From contig NZ_LVEN01000012.1 of NCBI RefSeq assembly GCF_001686925.1, positions 248,001 to 312,000 of the forward strand: DNA of 64,000 nucleotides. Direction: 5' to 3'. The notes under the pieces are model-generated. The model did no database searches. It was not told the origin of the DNA and was given only the letters and a program-made list of their open reading frames with translations. Every line of letters starts with the position of its first letter. Positions within the stretch are counted from its first letter, which is position 1. Below are positions 52,763 to 61,415 of this stretch, piece after piece. Origin of the DNA: Flavobacterium piscis. GTDB lineage: Bacteria; Bacteroidota; Bacteroidia; Flavobacteriales; Flavobacteriaceae. The position numbers were made by a program, and so were the translations under genes.

Positions 52763-54550
52763 ATGAAACTCTCTTTCAAAATACTAGCTTTTCTTTTCAT
52801 CATTTCCCTGCCTGTTTTCGCTCAAGGCAAAAGAGCCACCCTTATCGTTCATCATGCTGTAATTCATACTTTAGACGATAACAACACGATTGTAGAAGCA
52901 ATGGCCGTTTCGGATGGAAAAATCCTTAAAACTGGAAAAAACAGCGAAATTCTAAAATTAAAAGACAAAAACACAACTGTTATCGATGCCAAAGGAAAAG
53001 TAATTATTCCCGGAATATTCGATTCTCATATGCACATTATCCGCGGCGGAAGATTCTATAATACCGAATTACGATGGGATGGTGTTCGTAGTCTAAAAAG
53101 AGCTTTGGCAATGCTGAAAGAGCAAGCGCAGAGAACTCCAAAAGGACAATGGGTTCGTGTTGTAGGCGGATGGAACGCTTATCAGTTTGAAGAAAAAAGA
53201 CTTCCTACTTTAGCAGAAATCAACGAGGCAACCGGCGATGTTCCTGCTTTTATTCTTCACTTGTACGGTCACGCTTACTTAAATAAGGCGGGTTTAGAAA
53301 CTTTAAAAATTGATGCCAATACGCCAAATCCAAATGCGGGATTAATTGAAAAAGATCCTAACGGAAATCCAACCGGATTGTTAGTTGCAGAACCAAATGC
53401 TTTTATTTTATACTCGACTCTTGCTAAACTTCCTGAATTATCTGAGGAAGAAAAATTCAATTCGACCAAACAATTTATGACCGAAATGAACCGTCTTGGT
53501 GTAACAGCGATTATGGATGCAGGAGGCGGATTTCAAAACTTTCCTGACGATTATGGCGTAACAAACGGTTTGTGCAAAGACAGCGATTTAACCATTAGAA
53601 TGCCTTATTATTTGTTTGCACAAAAAGCAGGAACAGAACTAAACGATTATACCAAATGGATGCAGACGGTTGAAATTGGCGAAGGCTGTGACGACGATCA
53701 CCATGCTGATAAAGTGGAATATCATGTTCAGGGCGCAGGAGAAAATCTGGTTATGAGTGCCGGCGATTTTGAAAACTTCGACAAACCAAGACCGGAATTA
53801 AGCCCGGCAATGGAAGGGCAATTAAAAGAAGTTTTATCTTTATTAGTTAAAAACAGATGGCCTTTTAGAATTCATGCTACTTATAATGAAAGCATTACAA
53901 GATTTTTAAATGTTATTGAAGAAATCAACAAAGAAACTCCATTAAACGGACTTTTATGGTTTTTCGATCACGGAGAAACAGTTTCTGTAGAAAATTTAAA
54001 AAGAATCAAAGCCTTAAACGGCGGATTGGCGATTCAGCACAGAATGGCGTATCAGGGAGAAAGCTTCATTAAAAGATACGGAAAAACCGCTGCGGCAAAT
54101 ACAGTTCCTCTTAAGAAAATTTTAGAACTAGGCATTAAAGTTGGAATGGGAACTGACGGAACCCGTGTAGCAAGTTACAATCCGTGGGTAGGTTTATACT
54201 GGCTGACAACCGGAAAAACTTTAGGCGGTTTAAAATATATGAATGACGAAAATATCGTAGACAGAACGACTGCTTTAAAATTATTCACATACGGAAGCGC
54301 ACAGTTAATCAATATTGAAAAAGACCGAGGAATGCTGGCAAAAGATAAATTAGCTGATTTTGCGATTCTTTCTGAAGACTATTTCAATACAGCCGAAGAA
54401 AAAATCTTAAACATCGAATCAAAACTGACAGTCGTAAACGGGAAGGTTATCTATGCCGATAATGACTTTAGAACCTTTGCAAACGAAAAACCAAAAGCGA
54501 TTCCGGATTGGAGCCCGGTTAATTATTTTGGAGGTTATCAAAAAAACTAA
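52763..54550 (+). CDS. Secreted amidohydrolase (YtcJ-like)
   Basis: A 595-residue protein with a signal peptide ending PVFAQG (residue 21). Metal-dependent amidohydrolase motifs: IIPGIFDSHMHIIRGG with His89-x-His91, the HATYNES segment, FDHGETVS, and GMGTDGTRVASYNPW with the final Asp. The small N- and C-terminal beta-domain that frames YtcJ-type enzymes is also present (VIHTLDDNNTIVEAMAVSDGKI). Substrate unknown; the exported location is unusual for an amidohydrolase. The next gene begins 2 bp after its stop codon. Confidence 0.9.
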   Translation: MKLSFKILAFLFIISLPVFAQGKRATLIVHHAVIHTLDDNNTIVEAMAVSDGKILKTGKNSEILKLKDKNTTVIDAKGKVIIPGIFDSHMHIIRGGRFYNTELRWDGVRSLKRALAMLKEQAQRTPKGQWVRVVGGWNAYQFEEKRLPTLAEINEATGDVPAFILHLYGHAYLNKAGLETLKIDANTPNPNAGLIEKDPNGNPTGLLVAEPNAFILYSTLAKLPELSEEEKFNSTKQFMTEMNRLGVTAIMDAGGGFQNFPDDYGVTNGLCKDSDLTIRMPYYLFAQKAGTELNDYTKWMQTVEIGEGCDDDHHADKVEYHVQGAGENLVMSAGDFENFDKPRPELSPAMEGQLKEVLSLLVKNRWPFRIHATYNESITRFLNVIEEINKETPLNGLLWFFDHGETVSVENLKRIKALNGGLAIQHRMAYQGESFIKRYGKTAAANTVPLKKILELGIKVGMGTDGTRVASYNPWVGLYWLTTGKTLGGLKYMNDENIVDRTTALKLFTYGSAQLINIEKDRGMLAKDKLADFAILSEDYFNTAEEKILNIESKLTVVNGKVIYADNDFRTFANEKPKAIPDWSPVNYFGGYQKN

Positions 54551-54552
54551 AA

Positions 54553-55920
54553 ATGAAAAATACAATCCGATTATTGGTGCTTTTGGGAATCTTTTTTTCT
54601 GCAAATGCACAGCAAAGACCAGTTTTTCAAAAGCTTCGATATGACGATAATGTAACGTATTTGAAAGATTCTACGAGAAATTGGTACGAAAAAATAAAAT
54701 ACATTCCGCTGAGTCAAAACAGTAACTATTATGCCTCAATTGGCGGCGAAGCGAGATTTCAATACACCTACACTGTAAATGATAAATGGGGAGATGATTC
54801 TGATGAAGGCGATGGTTACTTACTTTCTCGTTATCTTCTGCATGCTGATGTTCATTTGGGAATTTTCAGGACTTTTGTCGAATTGCAAAGCAGTCTGGCA
54901 AACAGTAAAACAGATCCAAGTCCCGTTGATCAAAATGAATTAGATTTTCATCAGGCTTTTCTGGATATTGATTTTATTAATACCGAAAACGGACGATTAA
55001 CGTTACGTTCCGGAAGACAGGAAATGTCTTATGGTTCACAGCGGTTGATCGCGGTTCGTGAAGGCCCTAACAGCCGACTTGCTTTTGACGCGGTAAAATT
55101 ATTTTACAAAAAAAACAATTGGCAGACCGATGCATTTTATACACATCCAATTGCTAATAACCCTGGCACTTTCAATGATAACTTTAATGAAAATGCAAAA
55201 TTCTGGGGAAATTATACAGTCATACACAAAGTGCCTCTTATCCAAAATATCGATTTGTATTATTTAGGATTATGGAAAAAAAGAGCCGTTTTTGATGGCG
55301 CAGTTGGCGAAGAAAACAGACAATCTATTGGAACCAGAATCTGGAAAAACAAAGGAAACTGGAAATATGATTTTGAAGGATTGTATCAATTTGGAACGCT
55401 AAATCAAAAAACAATTTCAGCCTGGACACTTTCATCTTTTGCCTGTTATACTTTTGAAAACATAAAATTTACACCAGAAATAGGCCTTAAAACAGAGATT
55501 ATTTCAGGCGACAAAAATTCCGGCGACAATCATTTACAAACCTTTAATCCTTTGTACCCAAGAGGCGCTTACTTTGGATTAGTCGCTTTAATTGGTCCTT
55601 CTAATTTAATTGATATTCATCCATCCATTAGTTTAAGTTTAAGTGACAAACTAGAACTGGGATTTGACTATGATATTTTTTGGAGACAAACATTAAGTGA
55701 CGGTTTATATGCACCAAATATGCAGCTTTTATATTCTGGAGAAAATACAACAGAACGTTTTATAGGTTCGCAGTTAATTTCAAATTTAGAATATTCGGCT
55801 AACGATTTTCTATCTTTAACCTTAGAAACGGGCTGGTTTAATGCAGGGTCATTTTTAAAAGAAGTTGGTACTGGAAAAGATTATTTTTATGCTGCTTTGA
55901 CTGCTCAATTTAAATTTTAA
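54553..55920 (+). CDS. Alginate-export-family outer-membrane beta-barrel protein
   Basis: A 455-residue protein with signal peptide ending ANAQQ (residue 19). The sequence has alternating aromatic and polar strands (YYASIGGEARFQYTYTV, LRSGRQEMSYGSQRLIAVREG, YYLGLWKKRAV, LYQFGTLNQKT) and a terminal Phe (TAQFKF). These fit the alginate_exp / AlgE-like family. It is tightly coupled to the amidohydrolase (2-bp gap), so it may form the uptake pore for that enzyme's substrate. No alginate lyase or alginate synthesis gene is nearby, so the family name should not be taken as substrate. Confidence 0.87.
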   Translation: MKNTIRLLVLLGIFFSANAQQRPVFQKLRYDDNVTYLKDSTRNWYEKIKYIPLSQNSNYYASIGGEARFQYTYTVNDKWGDDSDEGDGYLLSRYLLHADVHLGIFRTFVELQSSLANSKTDPSPVDQNELDFHQAFLDIDFINTENGRLTLRSGRQEMSYGSQRLIAVREGPNSRLAFDAVKLFYKKNNWQTDAFYTHPIANNPGTFNDNFNENAKFWGNYTVIHKVPLIQNIDLYYLGLWKKRAVFDGAVGEENRQSIGTRIWKNKGNWKYDFEGLYQFGTLNQKTISAWTLSSFACYTFENIKFTPEIGLKTEIISGDKNSGDNHLQTFNPLYPRGAYFGLVALIGPSNLIDIHPSISLSLSDKLELGFDYDIFWRQTLSDGLYAPNMQLLYSGENTTERFIGSQLISNLEYSANDFLSLTLETGWFNAGSFLKEVGTGKDYFYAALTAQFKF

Positions 55921-56065
55921 TAATAACATAAAACACATCAGCTTAAAGAACTAGAGGTTCGATTTATTTTGTAGGGATCGATTTTAATCCATTCTGGACG
56001 AAGATTATTTTTACGTGAATTTGACAATGAAATTTAAATTTTAAATTTGCAGAAAAGCAGATGTA

Positions 56066-56629
56066 ATGGAAAAGAAATATTCAGTTGTTTTTCATCCTTC
56101 AGAAGATGGAATTGAGATAATTAAAAAACTAAAATTAGAATTATTCAATAGAATTGGATGGTACGGCAGCTGCAATTCTGTCGCACATATTACAATTGGT
56201 GGATTTAAAGCAAATGAAAATCAACTTGCTAAGAACATACAAAAACTTTTTAAAATCGCTGACGCTTTAACTCCTGTTCAAATTCATTTAGATCATTTTG
56301 ACGCTTATGAGGAAAGTCGGGCATTCTTTATATCTCCAAGTGAAAATTCTAAAGCAGACTTAAAACCTATGATGAAAAAAATTCAGGAAGCACTTCTCAT
56401 TTCCAGTAAAGACAGAAGTGACGATCCTCATATTTCAATAGGACGAAATCTAGCGCCTGAAAACATCCAAATTGCCCGTGATTTATTTACTACAATTAAT
56501 ATGGAGTTTTTATGTGATGCGATTATATTAAGAGAATTTGATCCCATTAAAAGACAATATTTTATCTTAGAAACTTTTCCTTTTGGCAGTAATCCTCAGC
56601 CAGAATTAATTCAGGGGAGCCTTTTTTAA
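56066..56629 (+). CDS. 2H phosphoesterase / 2'-5' RNA ligase-like protein
   Basis: A 187-residue protein with the two His-x-Thr/Ser motifs of the 2H superfamily: HITIGG (His41) and HISIGR (His122), separated by about 80 residues as expected. Members hydrolyse or ligate 2',5'- or cyclic phosphodiester bonds in RNA or nucleotides; the substrate here is unknown. It stands alone, between the barrel gene and a repeat-rich spacer. Confidence 0.85.
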   Translation: MEKKYSVVFHPSEDGIEIIKKLKLELFNRIGWYGSCNSVAHITIGGFKANENQLAKNIQKLFKIADALTPVQIHLDHFDAYEESRAFFISPSENSKADLKPMMKKIQEALLISSKDRSDDPHISIGRNLAPENIQIARDLFTTINMEFLCDAIILREFDPIKRQYFILETFPFGSNPQPELIQGSLF

Positions 56630-56800
56630 CCGCAAGGTACGCAACGGTTTTACGCAAAGGGCGCTAGTAATTTCTCGCAAAGACGCAAAGTCGCAAAGAA
56701 AATAAACTTTGCGACTTTGCGTCTTTGCGAGATTAAATAATGCAGCTTTGCGAACATTGCGTAAAACCCTTGTGGTTAAATCCATCCAAAGCAAAGAACC
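56630..56800. repeat. CGCAAAG inverted-repeat element
   Basis: The left arm runs from CGCAACGGTTTTACGCAAAG through GACGCAAAGTCGCAAAG; the right arm is CTTTGCGACTTTGCGTCTTTGCG, then TTGCGAACATTGCGTAAAACCC. A minus-strand frame across it (56606-56794) is an artefact of the repeat. No promoter for the downstream AraC gene overlaps it. Confidence 0.7.
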
Positions 56801-56822
56801 TGAAACTAAAATCTATTTTTCG

Positions 56823-56830
56823 TATATTTG
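56823..56830 (+). promoter_or_regulatory. -7 element of the AraC regulator gene
   Basis: TATATTTG, an exact TAnnTTTG match 18 bp before the ATG at 56849. An alternative TTG start at 56828 would lie within it, so the ATG is the real start. The leader would be about 12 nt. Confidence 0.55.
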
Positions 56831-56848
56831 AATTTTACAATTCATCTT

Positions 56849-57772
56849 ATGAAATCACTCGATTCATTTTATCAGGACATCACCGATGGTTCTTCTGTGG
56901 AACCAAGTTCATTATTACCCAATGACATCAAAAAAGAAATTGGGCATTTTAATGTATTTGACATTAAAGAACTCTTAGAACGTATGCAGGGGAAGTCAAT
57001 AATGCCTTATGACAGAAGAGCTTATTATAAGATAAGTTTAATTAGAGGAAAAAACAGATCTGAATATGCAGATAAAATAATCGAAATCGAAAAACAAGGT
57101 CTTCTGTTCGCTACACCCAAAATTCCGTATAATTATGTTCCGCAAGACACCAATCAATCCGGGCAGTTTTGTGTTTTTACCAGTGAATTTTTATCCAAAA
57201 ATAAAAGCGGAATCGATCTGGATGAACTTCCTATTTTTGCTTCAGACGGTTATCCTATTTTTCAATTGTCTGACGAAGAAGTCGAAGAAGTTGCTTTGAT
57301 TTTCAATAAAATACAAAAAGAAATCAACTCAGATTACATTTATAAATATGATTTGATCCGAAATTATGTAGCAGAGTTAATTCATTTCGGACAAAAATTA
57401 CAACCGATAACAGCGCTTTATTCCAAACATAATTCGGCAGCGAGAGTTTCTTCTTTATTTGCTGAATTATTGGAAAGACAATTCCCCATAGAATCTCCAA
57501 ATCAAAGATTAGAATTAAGAACCGCAAAAGATTTTGCATCTCGTTTATCGGTTCATGTCAATCATTTAAATAAGGTTTTAAAAGAAAACACAGGAAAAAC
57601 CACAACCGAATTAATCAGCAGCCGATTGACAAACGAAGCCAAAATTCTTTTAAAGCAAACGGATTGGAACATCTCTGAGATCGCTTTTTCTCTAGGTTTC
57701 GAAGAATTGGCGCACTTTTCTAATTTCTTTAAAAAACAAACGTCGTTGACACCTTTGGCTTTTAGAAGTTAG
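56849..57772 (+). CDS. AraC-family transcriptional regulator
   Basis: Starts at ATG 56849 (307 residues, MKSLDSFYQDITDG). The N-terminal 190 residues resemble an AraC-type cupin sensor (GHFNVFDIKELLERM, KISLIRGKNRSEYADKIIEIEKQGLLFATPKIPY). The C-terminal domain is a classic AraC pair of helix-turn-helices (KDFASRLSVHVNHLNKVLKENTGKTTTELISSRL and WNISEIAFSLGFEELAHFSNFFKKQTSLTPLAF). The two short-chain dehydrogenases that follow on the same strand are likely targets; this genus-typical arrangement is inference. It is unrelated in its N-terminal domain to the AraC pair at 18012-20012. Confidence 0.92.
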   Translation: MKSLDSFYQDITDGSSVEPSSLLPNDIKKEIGHFNVFDIKELLERMQGKSIMPYDRRAYYKISLIRGKNRSEYADKIIEIEKQGLLFATPKIPYNYVPQDTNQSGQFCVFTSEFLSKNKSGIDLDELPIFASDGYPIFQLSDEEVEEVALIFNKIQKEINSDYIYKYDLIRNYVAELIHFGQKLQPITALYSKHNSAARVSSLFAELLERQFPIESPNQRLELRTAKDFASRLSVHVNHLNKVLKENTGKTTTELISSRLTNEAKILLKQTDWNISEIAFSLGFEELAHFSNFFKKQTSLTPLAFRS

Positions 57773-57780
57773 GTTGTTTT

Positions 57781-57900
57781 GTTTCAGGTTTCAGGTTTCA
57801 GGTTTCAGGTTTCAGGTTTCAGGTTTCAGGTTTCAGGTTTCAGGTTTCAGGTTTCAGGTTTCAATAGAACTTTGTCAAAGTTTAAAACTTTGACAAAGTT
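57781..57900. repeat. GTTTCAG minisatellite followed by a dispersed palindrome
   Basis: Eleven perfect copies of the 7-mer GTTTCAG plus six bases fill 57781-57863. The palindrome CTTTGTCAAAG...CTTTGACAAAG at 57868-57900 is almost identical to that at 2847-2880. The tract could vary in copy number by slipped-strand pairing. It lies right after the regulator stop codon, so variation would not shift its frame. Confidence 0.85.
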
Positions 57901-58057
57901 TCGCATTACGTTTTAGAATTTGGAATTTGGAATTTCAAAAAAAATTGGAATTTAATTTCCCTCTGATTTGAATTTCGCAAACATCGGTTTGATATTTACA
58001 ATTTCCCAATGCTGCCTCACCCCTACCTTTGTCTTATCAATTTAAAAGATCGAAAAG

Positions 58058-58783
58058 ATGAATTTATCAAACAACAAAATTTTAATAACAGGCGGTGCAA
58101 GCGGTATCGGACTTGGACTTACTGAGCGATTTATTCAGGAAAACAATACCGTAATTATTTGCGGTCGACGTGAATCTGTTTTGAATGAAGTAAAAGCAAA
58201 ATTTCCTTCGGTTATTACAAAAGTATGCGACTTATCATTAGAAGAAGAACGAATTGCTCTTTTTAAATGGATCGAAGAAAATCATCCTGATTTAAACGTA
58301 TTAATCAATAATGCCGGAATTCAAAAATGGGTATCAATTACTGATTCTGATTTCTACGAAAGTATGAAAAGTGAAGTTACAACCAATATTGAAGCGCCAT
58401 TGCATTTAACGTCATTGTTTATTCAATTAAAATCGCTGACAACTGTAATGAATGTAACTTCCGGACTGGCATTTTCTCCTTTTGCAAAAGTTCCCGTTTA
58501 TTCTGCTACAAAGGCGTTTTTTAGATCGTTTACACTTTCACTTCGCCATTTATTACAATCAAAAAATATTGAAGTCATCGAAATTATTCCGCCGGCATTG
58601 AATACAGACCTTGGCGGCGCAGGATTACACGATATGCATCCAAGCGTAAATGATTTCATTGTTTCAATTTTTGAACAATTGAAAGAAGGAAAAAGCGAAC
58701 TTACTTTTGGAACCAGCGAAACGAGATTAAATGCTAGTGTTCCGGAATTAAAAGCGTCGTTTAATGCATTACACGGGAATTAA
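58058..58783 (+). CDS. Short-chain dehydrogenase (DltE-like)
   Basis: A 241-residue SDR: ITGGASGIGLGLTERF cofactor site, NVLINNAGIQKW, catalytic Ser in MNVTSGLAFSPF, Tyr-x-x-x-Lys in VYSATKAFF, and IIPPALNTDLGG as in the DltE-like subgroup. Substrate unknown. It lies 285 bp after the AraC regulator, with repeats between, and 267 bp before the second SDR. Confidence 0.88.
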   Translation: MNLSNNKILITGGASGIGLGLTERFIQENNTVIICGRRESVLNEVKAKFPSVITKVCDLSLEEERIALFKWIEENHPDLNVLINNAGIQKWVSITDSDFYESMKSEVTTNIEAPLHLTSLFIQLKSLTTVMNVTSGLAFSPFAKVPVYSATKAFFRSFTLSLRHLLQSKNIEVIEIIPPALNTDLGGAGLHDMHPSVNDFIVSIFEQLKEGKSELTFGTSETRLNASVPELKASFNALHGN

Positions 58784-59050
58784 TTAAAAATTGAGAATTA
58801 AAAATTACAAATCTGTGGCTGAATTTAAACACACAGAAACATAGTTAGTCGGAATGCTTAAAAAAGGCATTTCATTAACCTAAAAACACATAGCTATGTG
58901 TTAAAAACCTATGTTTTCTATGTGTTTAATTTTTTCACGCAGATTGAGCAGATTTTTTAATCAATTTAATCTTTTAATCTGTGGCAATATTTTAAATAAT
59001 CAACAATCTATATTCTATAATCTATATTCTAAAATCTAAAATTTAAAAAA
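58784..59050. repeat. Repeat-rich spacer between the two SDR genes
   Basis: Contains an ACACATAG-CTATGTGT palindrome around 58888-58902, a repeated CTATGTTTTCTATGTGTTT run, and the CGCAGATTGAGCAGATT motif (about 58940) seen also at about 22574 and 29042. No gene or clear promoter is visible. Confidence 0.5.
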
Positions 59051-59815
59051 ATGGCAGTAAATACAAAAATAGCGCTTGTGACAGGCGGAAGCAGAGGCTT
59101 AGGGAAAAACATGGCAATTGCAATTGCTAAAAAAGGAATTAACGTAATTATAACCTACAACAGCAAAAAAGACGAAGCCGATTTGGTGGTTAAAGAAATA
59201 GAAAATTTAGGCCAGAAAGCAGCTTCACTTCAATTAAATGTGGCTGAAACTGGAACTTTTGATTCTTTCTTCAAAAACGTAAATGACGTTTTAAAATCTA
59301 CTTTTAAAACAGATAAATTTGACTTTTTAGTAAACAATGCCGGAATCGGAATTCACAATTCATTCGTCGGGACAACTGAAGCAGAATTTGATCAATTGAC
59401 AAATATTCAGTTTAAAGGGCCTTTTTTCCTAACACAAAAAGGATTAAACGTAATGAATGACGGCGGCGGAATTGTAAATATTTCTACAGGTTTAGCTAGA
59501 TTTTCTTTCCCGGGTTATGCGGCCTATGCAGCTATGAAAGGCGCAATTGAGACTTTAACTAAGTATCAGGCAAAAGAATTAGGGACTAGAAAAATCAAAG
59601 TAAATGTGGTTGCTCCAGGCGCAATCGAAACTGATTTTGGAGGCGGAGTTGTTCGTGATAACGAGCAAATGAATCAGCAAATTGCATCAGTAACGGCTTT
59701 AGGAAGAGTGGGTTTACCGGATGATATTGGCGGTGTTGTTGCCTTTTTATGTACCGAAGAAGCTCGTTGGGTAAACGCTCAGCGTATTGAGGTTTCTGGT
59801 GGAATGATGCTTTAA
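59051..59815 (+). CDS. Short-chain dehydrogenase
   Basis: A 254-residue classical SDR: LVTGGSRGLGKNMAI, NNAGIGIHNSF, catalytic Ser in NISTGLARFSFPGYAAYAAMKG (Tyr-x-x-x-Lys), then VAPGAIETDFGGG and a C-terminal WVNAQRIEVSGGM. Close in type to 3-oxoacyl-ACP reductase or glucose dehydrogenase-like enzymes; substrate cannot be inferred. Ends before a strong terminator. Confidence 0.9.
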   Translation: MAVNTKIALVTGGSRGLGKNMAIAIAKKGINVIITYNSKKDEADLVVKEIENLGQKAASLQLNVAETGTFDSFFKNVNDVLKSTFKTDKFDFLVNNAGIGIHNSFVGTTEAEFDQLTNIQFKGPFFLTQKGLNVMNDGGGIVNISTGLARFSFPGYAAYAAMKGAIETLTKYQAKELGTRKIKVNVVAPGAIETDFGGGVVRDNEQMNQQIASVTALGRVGLPDDIGGVVAFLCTEEARWVNAQRIEVSGGMML

Positions 59816-59896
59816 TAAATTATTAATTGTGAATTAAAAATTATTAGATAAATAATAAGAATCAAACCTGTTAGATTTGGTTCTTAACATAAAACA

Positions 59897-59932
59897 AAAC
59901 CCGATCAGATTAAAAAATCTATCGGGTTTTTC
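59897..59932. terminator. Bidirectional terminator between SDR and PepSY-like genes
   Basis: AAAACCCGAT / ATCGGGTTTT (59897-59906, 59921-59930) enclose a second pairing AGATT/AATCT; A and T runs flank it, and the genes are convergent. Confidence 0.8.
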
Positions 59933-59968
59933 ATTTAGAAATATATTGAGTTAGTAAGTATTCCAGAT

Positions 59969-60445
59969 TTAATCTTTTTCGACGATTACATCAAAACCAC
60001 CGTTTTTATCGAAAACAACATCATAAAATTTGGAGTCTTTTTGTATTCCTACTTCATAGGTGGTTTTATTTTTATCGTCTACCACGACGGCAATTTCTTT
60101 GATGGCTTTGGCCGGATAATTTTTCTTTAAATAGGCCTGCGCTTTTGGAGGGAGTTTGCTAAGCGGAATTTGAGATTCAAAAGCTCTTAAAACACCCAGA
60201 TTATCATAAACTGCCAGCGCTTCTGTCATTGCATTTGTTTTAAATTTTGCCTCGTAACGAATTTCATCATCATCGTCACCAACATATTTCAGGTTCCATA
60301 CCGGAACTTTCCCTGGATATTCTTTTTGAAAAGTAAACAATACTTTTTCTGGCGGAGTAACGATTTTATCTGGAGAAGTTCCATTTTGTCCTAGTAAAAA
60401 ACTACTGTATAAAAAGGTAATAATAAAGAAAAGGTTTTTCATCAT
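59969..60445 (-). CDS. PepSY-like periplasmic protein
   Basis: A 158-residue protein with a signal peptide ending SFLLGQN. Two repeats of the PepSY-like (beta-lactamase-inhibitor-like) type: VLFTFQKEYPGKVPVWNLKYVGDDDDEIRYEAKF and AQAYLKKNYPAKAIKEIAVVVDDKNKTTYEVGI. Function unknown in this family; some bind metals or peptidases. It stands alone. Confidence 0.85.
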   Translation of the reverse strand: MMKNLFFIITFLYSSFLLGQNGTSPDKIVTPPEKVLFTFQKEYPGKVPVWNLKYVGDDDDEIRYEAKFKTNAMTEALAVYDNLGVLRAFESQIPLSKLPPKAQAYLKKNYPAKAIKEIAVVVDDKNKTTYEVGIQKDSKFYDVVFDKNGGFDVIVEKD

Positions 60446-60592
60446 TATGGTTTTAAATCAACAATCCTTAAAATAACGTATTAAAATTACTACTTTATTT
60501 TGAAGTAAATATGAAATTGAAAAAAAATGTTAAAAGAAAGAGTAACATTATCCTAAATAAGCCGTCTTATATAAAACCAAAACCACAAAACA

Positions 60593-61309
60593 ATGAGATT
60601 TAGTTTTAAGAATTTCGAAAGTTCACCACAACTTTATGCCCGTATAGCCGGAATATTATATCTGGTTATTATTTTGATGGGAATTGGTGCTGAAGCTCTT
60701 GTTAGAAATAAACTTTTTGTTTCCGGAGATGCCAATGCAACTGCAAACAATATAATGCATGCTGATTTTTTATGGAAAATGGGAATTACAGCTGATCTGA
60801 TCATGCATATTTGCGATTTGCCCGTAATGATCATTCTGTATTACCTTTTAAAACCGGTAAGTAAGAAACTGGCCTTACTTAACTTGTCTTTTAATTTGAT
60901 ACAAACCGCAGTTTTGGTACTCAATAAATTAAATCTTTTAGCTGCATTATTCTTTTTGGGAGATGCAGAATATCTTAAATCTTTTACTCCGGATCAGTTG
61001 CATACACTATCTTATCTTTCCATCAAGCTACATGATTTTGGTTTCGGCATTGGATTGATCTTTTTTGGGTTTGTCTGTCTTCTTGAAGGATATTTAATTT
61101 TTAGATCAGTATACTTTCCTAAAACAATTGGCGTTTTAATGACAGTTGCAGGAATATGTTATTTAACGAACAGTTTTGTATTAATACTTGCACCACAATT
61201 TTCTAGTATTGCTTTATTAATGCCATGTTTACTCGCTGAATTATCATTCAGCTTATGGCTTATTTTTAAAGGAGTAAATCTATCGATCTGGAAACAAAAA
61301 GTAGCATAA
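60593..61309 (+). CDS. DUF4386 family membrane protein
   Basis: A 238-residue protein with about six transmembrane helices. SSPQLYARIAGILYLVIILMG at the start, the ADLIMHICDLPVMIILYYLLKPV helix and HDFGFGIGLIFFGFVCLLEGYLIF match the DUF4386 family of unknown function. No operon partner. Confidence 0.87.
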   Translation: MRFSFKNFESSPQLYARIAGILYLVIILMGIGAEALVRNKLFVSGDANATANNIMHADFLWKMGITADLIMHICDLPVMIILYYLLKPVSKKLALLNLSFNLIQTAVLVLNKLNLLAALFFLGDAEYLKSFTPDQLHTLSYLSIKLHDFGFGIGLIFFGFVCLLEGYLIFRSVYFPKTIGVLMTVAGICYLTNSFVLILAPQFSSIALLMPCLLAELSFSLWLIFKGVNLSIWKQKVA

Positions 61310-61341
61310 TAATTTTATAATAAAACCCGAGTAAAAATAAA

Positions 61342-61372
61342 AAAGCCTACAAGAAAATCATTGCAGGCTTTC
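61342..61372. terminator. Bidirectional terminator between DUF4386 and LytTR genes
   Basis: AAAGCCTACAA / TTGCAGGCTTT hairpin (61342-61352 and 61361-61371), one mismatch, between convergent genes. Confidence 0.75.
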
Positions 61373-61415
61373 ATTTTAAATAATTGAATTAGTAAGCACT
61401 TATTTATTTCGGGTT

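Noticed and set aside
54419..54644. Overlapping frames of about 63 codons on both strands at the amidohydrolase/barrel junction
   Set aside because: They are shadows of two long well-supported genes and show no start signal or family resemblance.
54553..55920. Alginate export function for the barrel protein
   Set aside because: No alginate synthesis or lyase gene is nearby; the family name reflects fold only.
56606..56794. Open frame of 62 codons on the minus strand
   Set aside because: It lies wholly within the CGCAAAG inverted repeat and the end of the 2H gene; repeat-derived.
57781..57863. CRISPR-like array
   Set aside because: Repeat unit is only 7 bp with no spacers; a simple minisatellite, and no cas gene is present.
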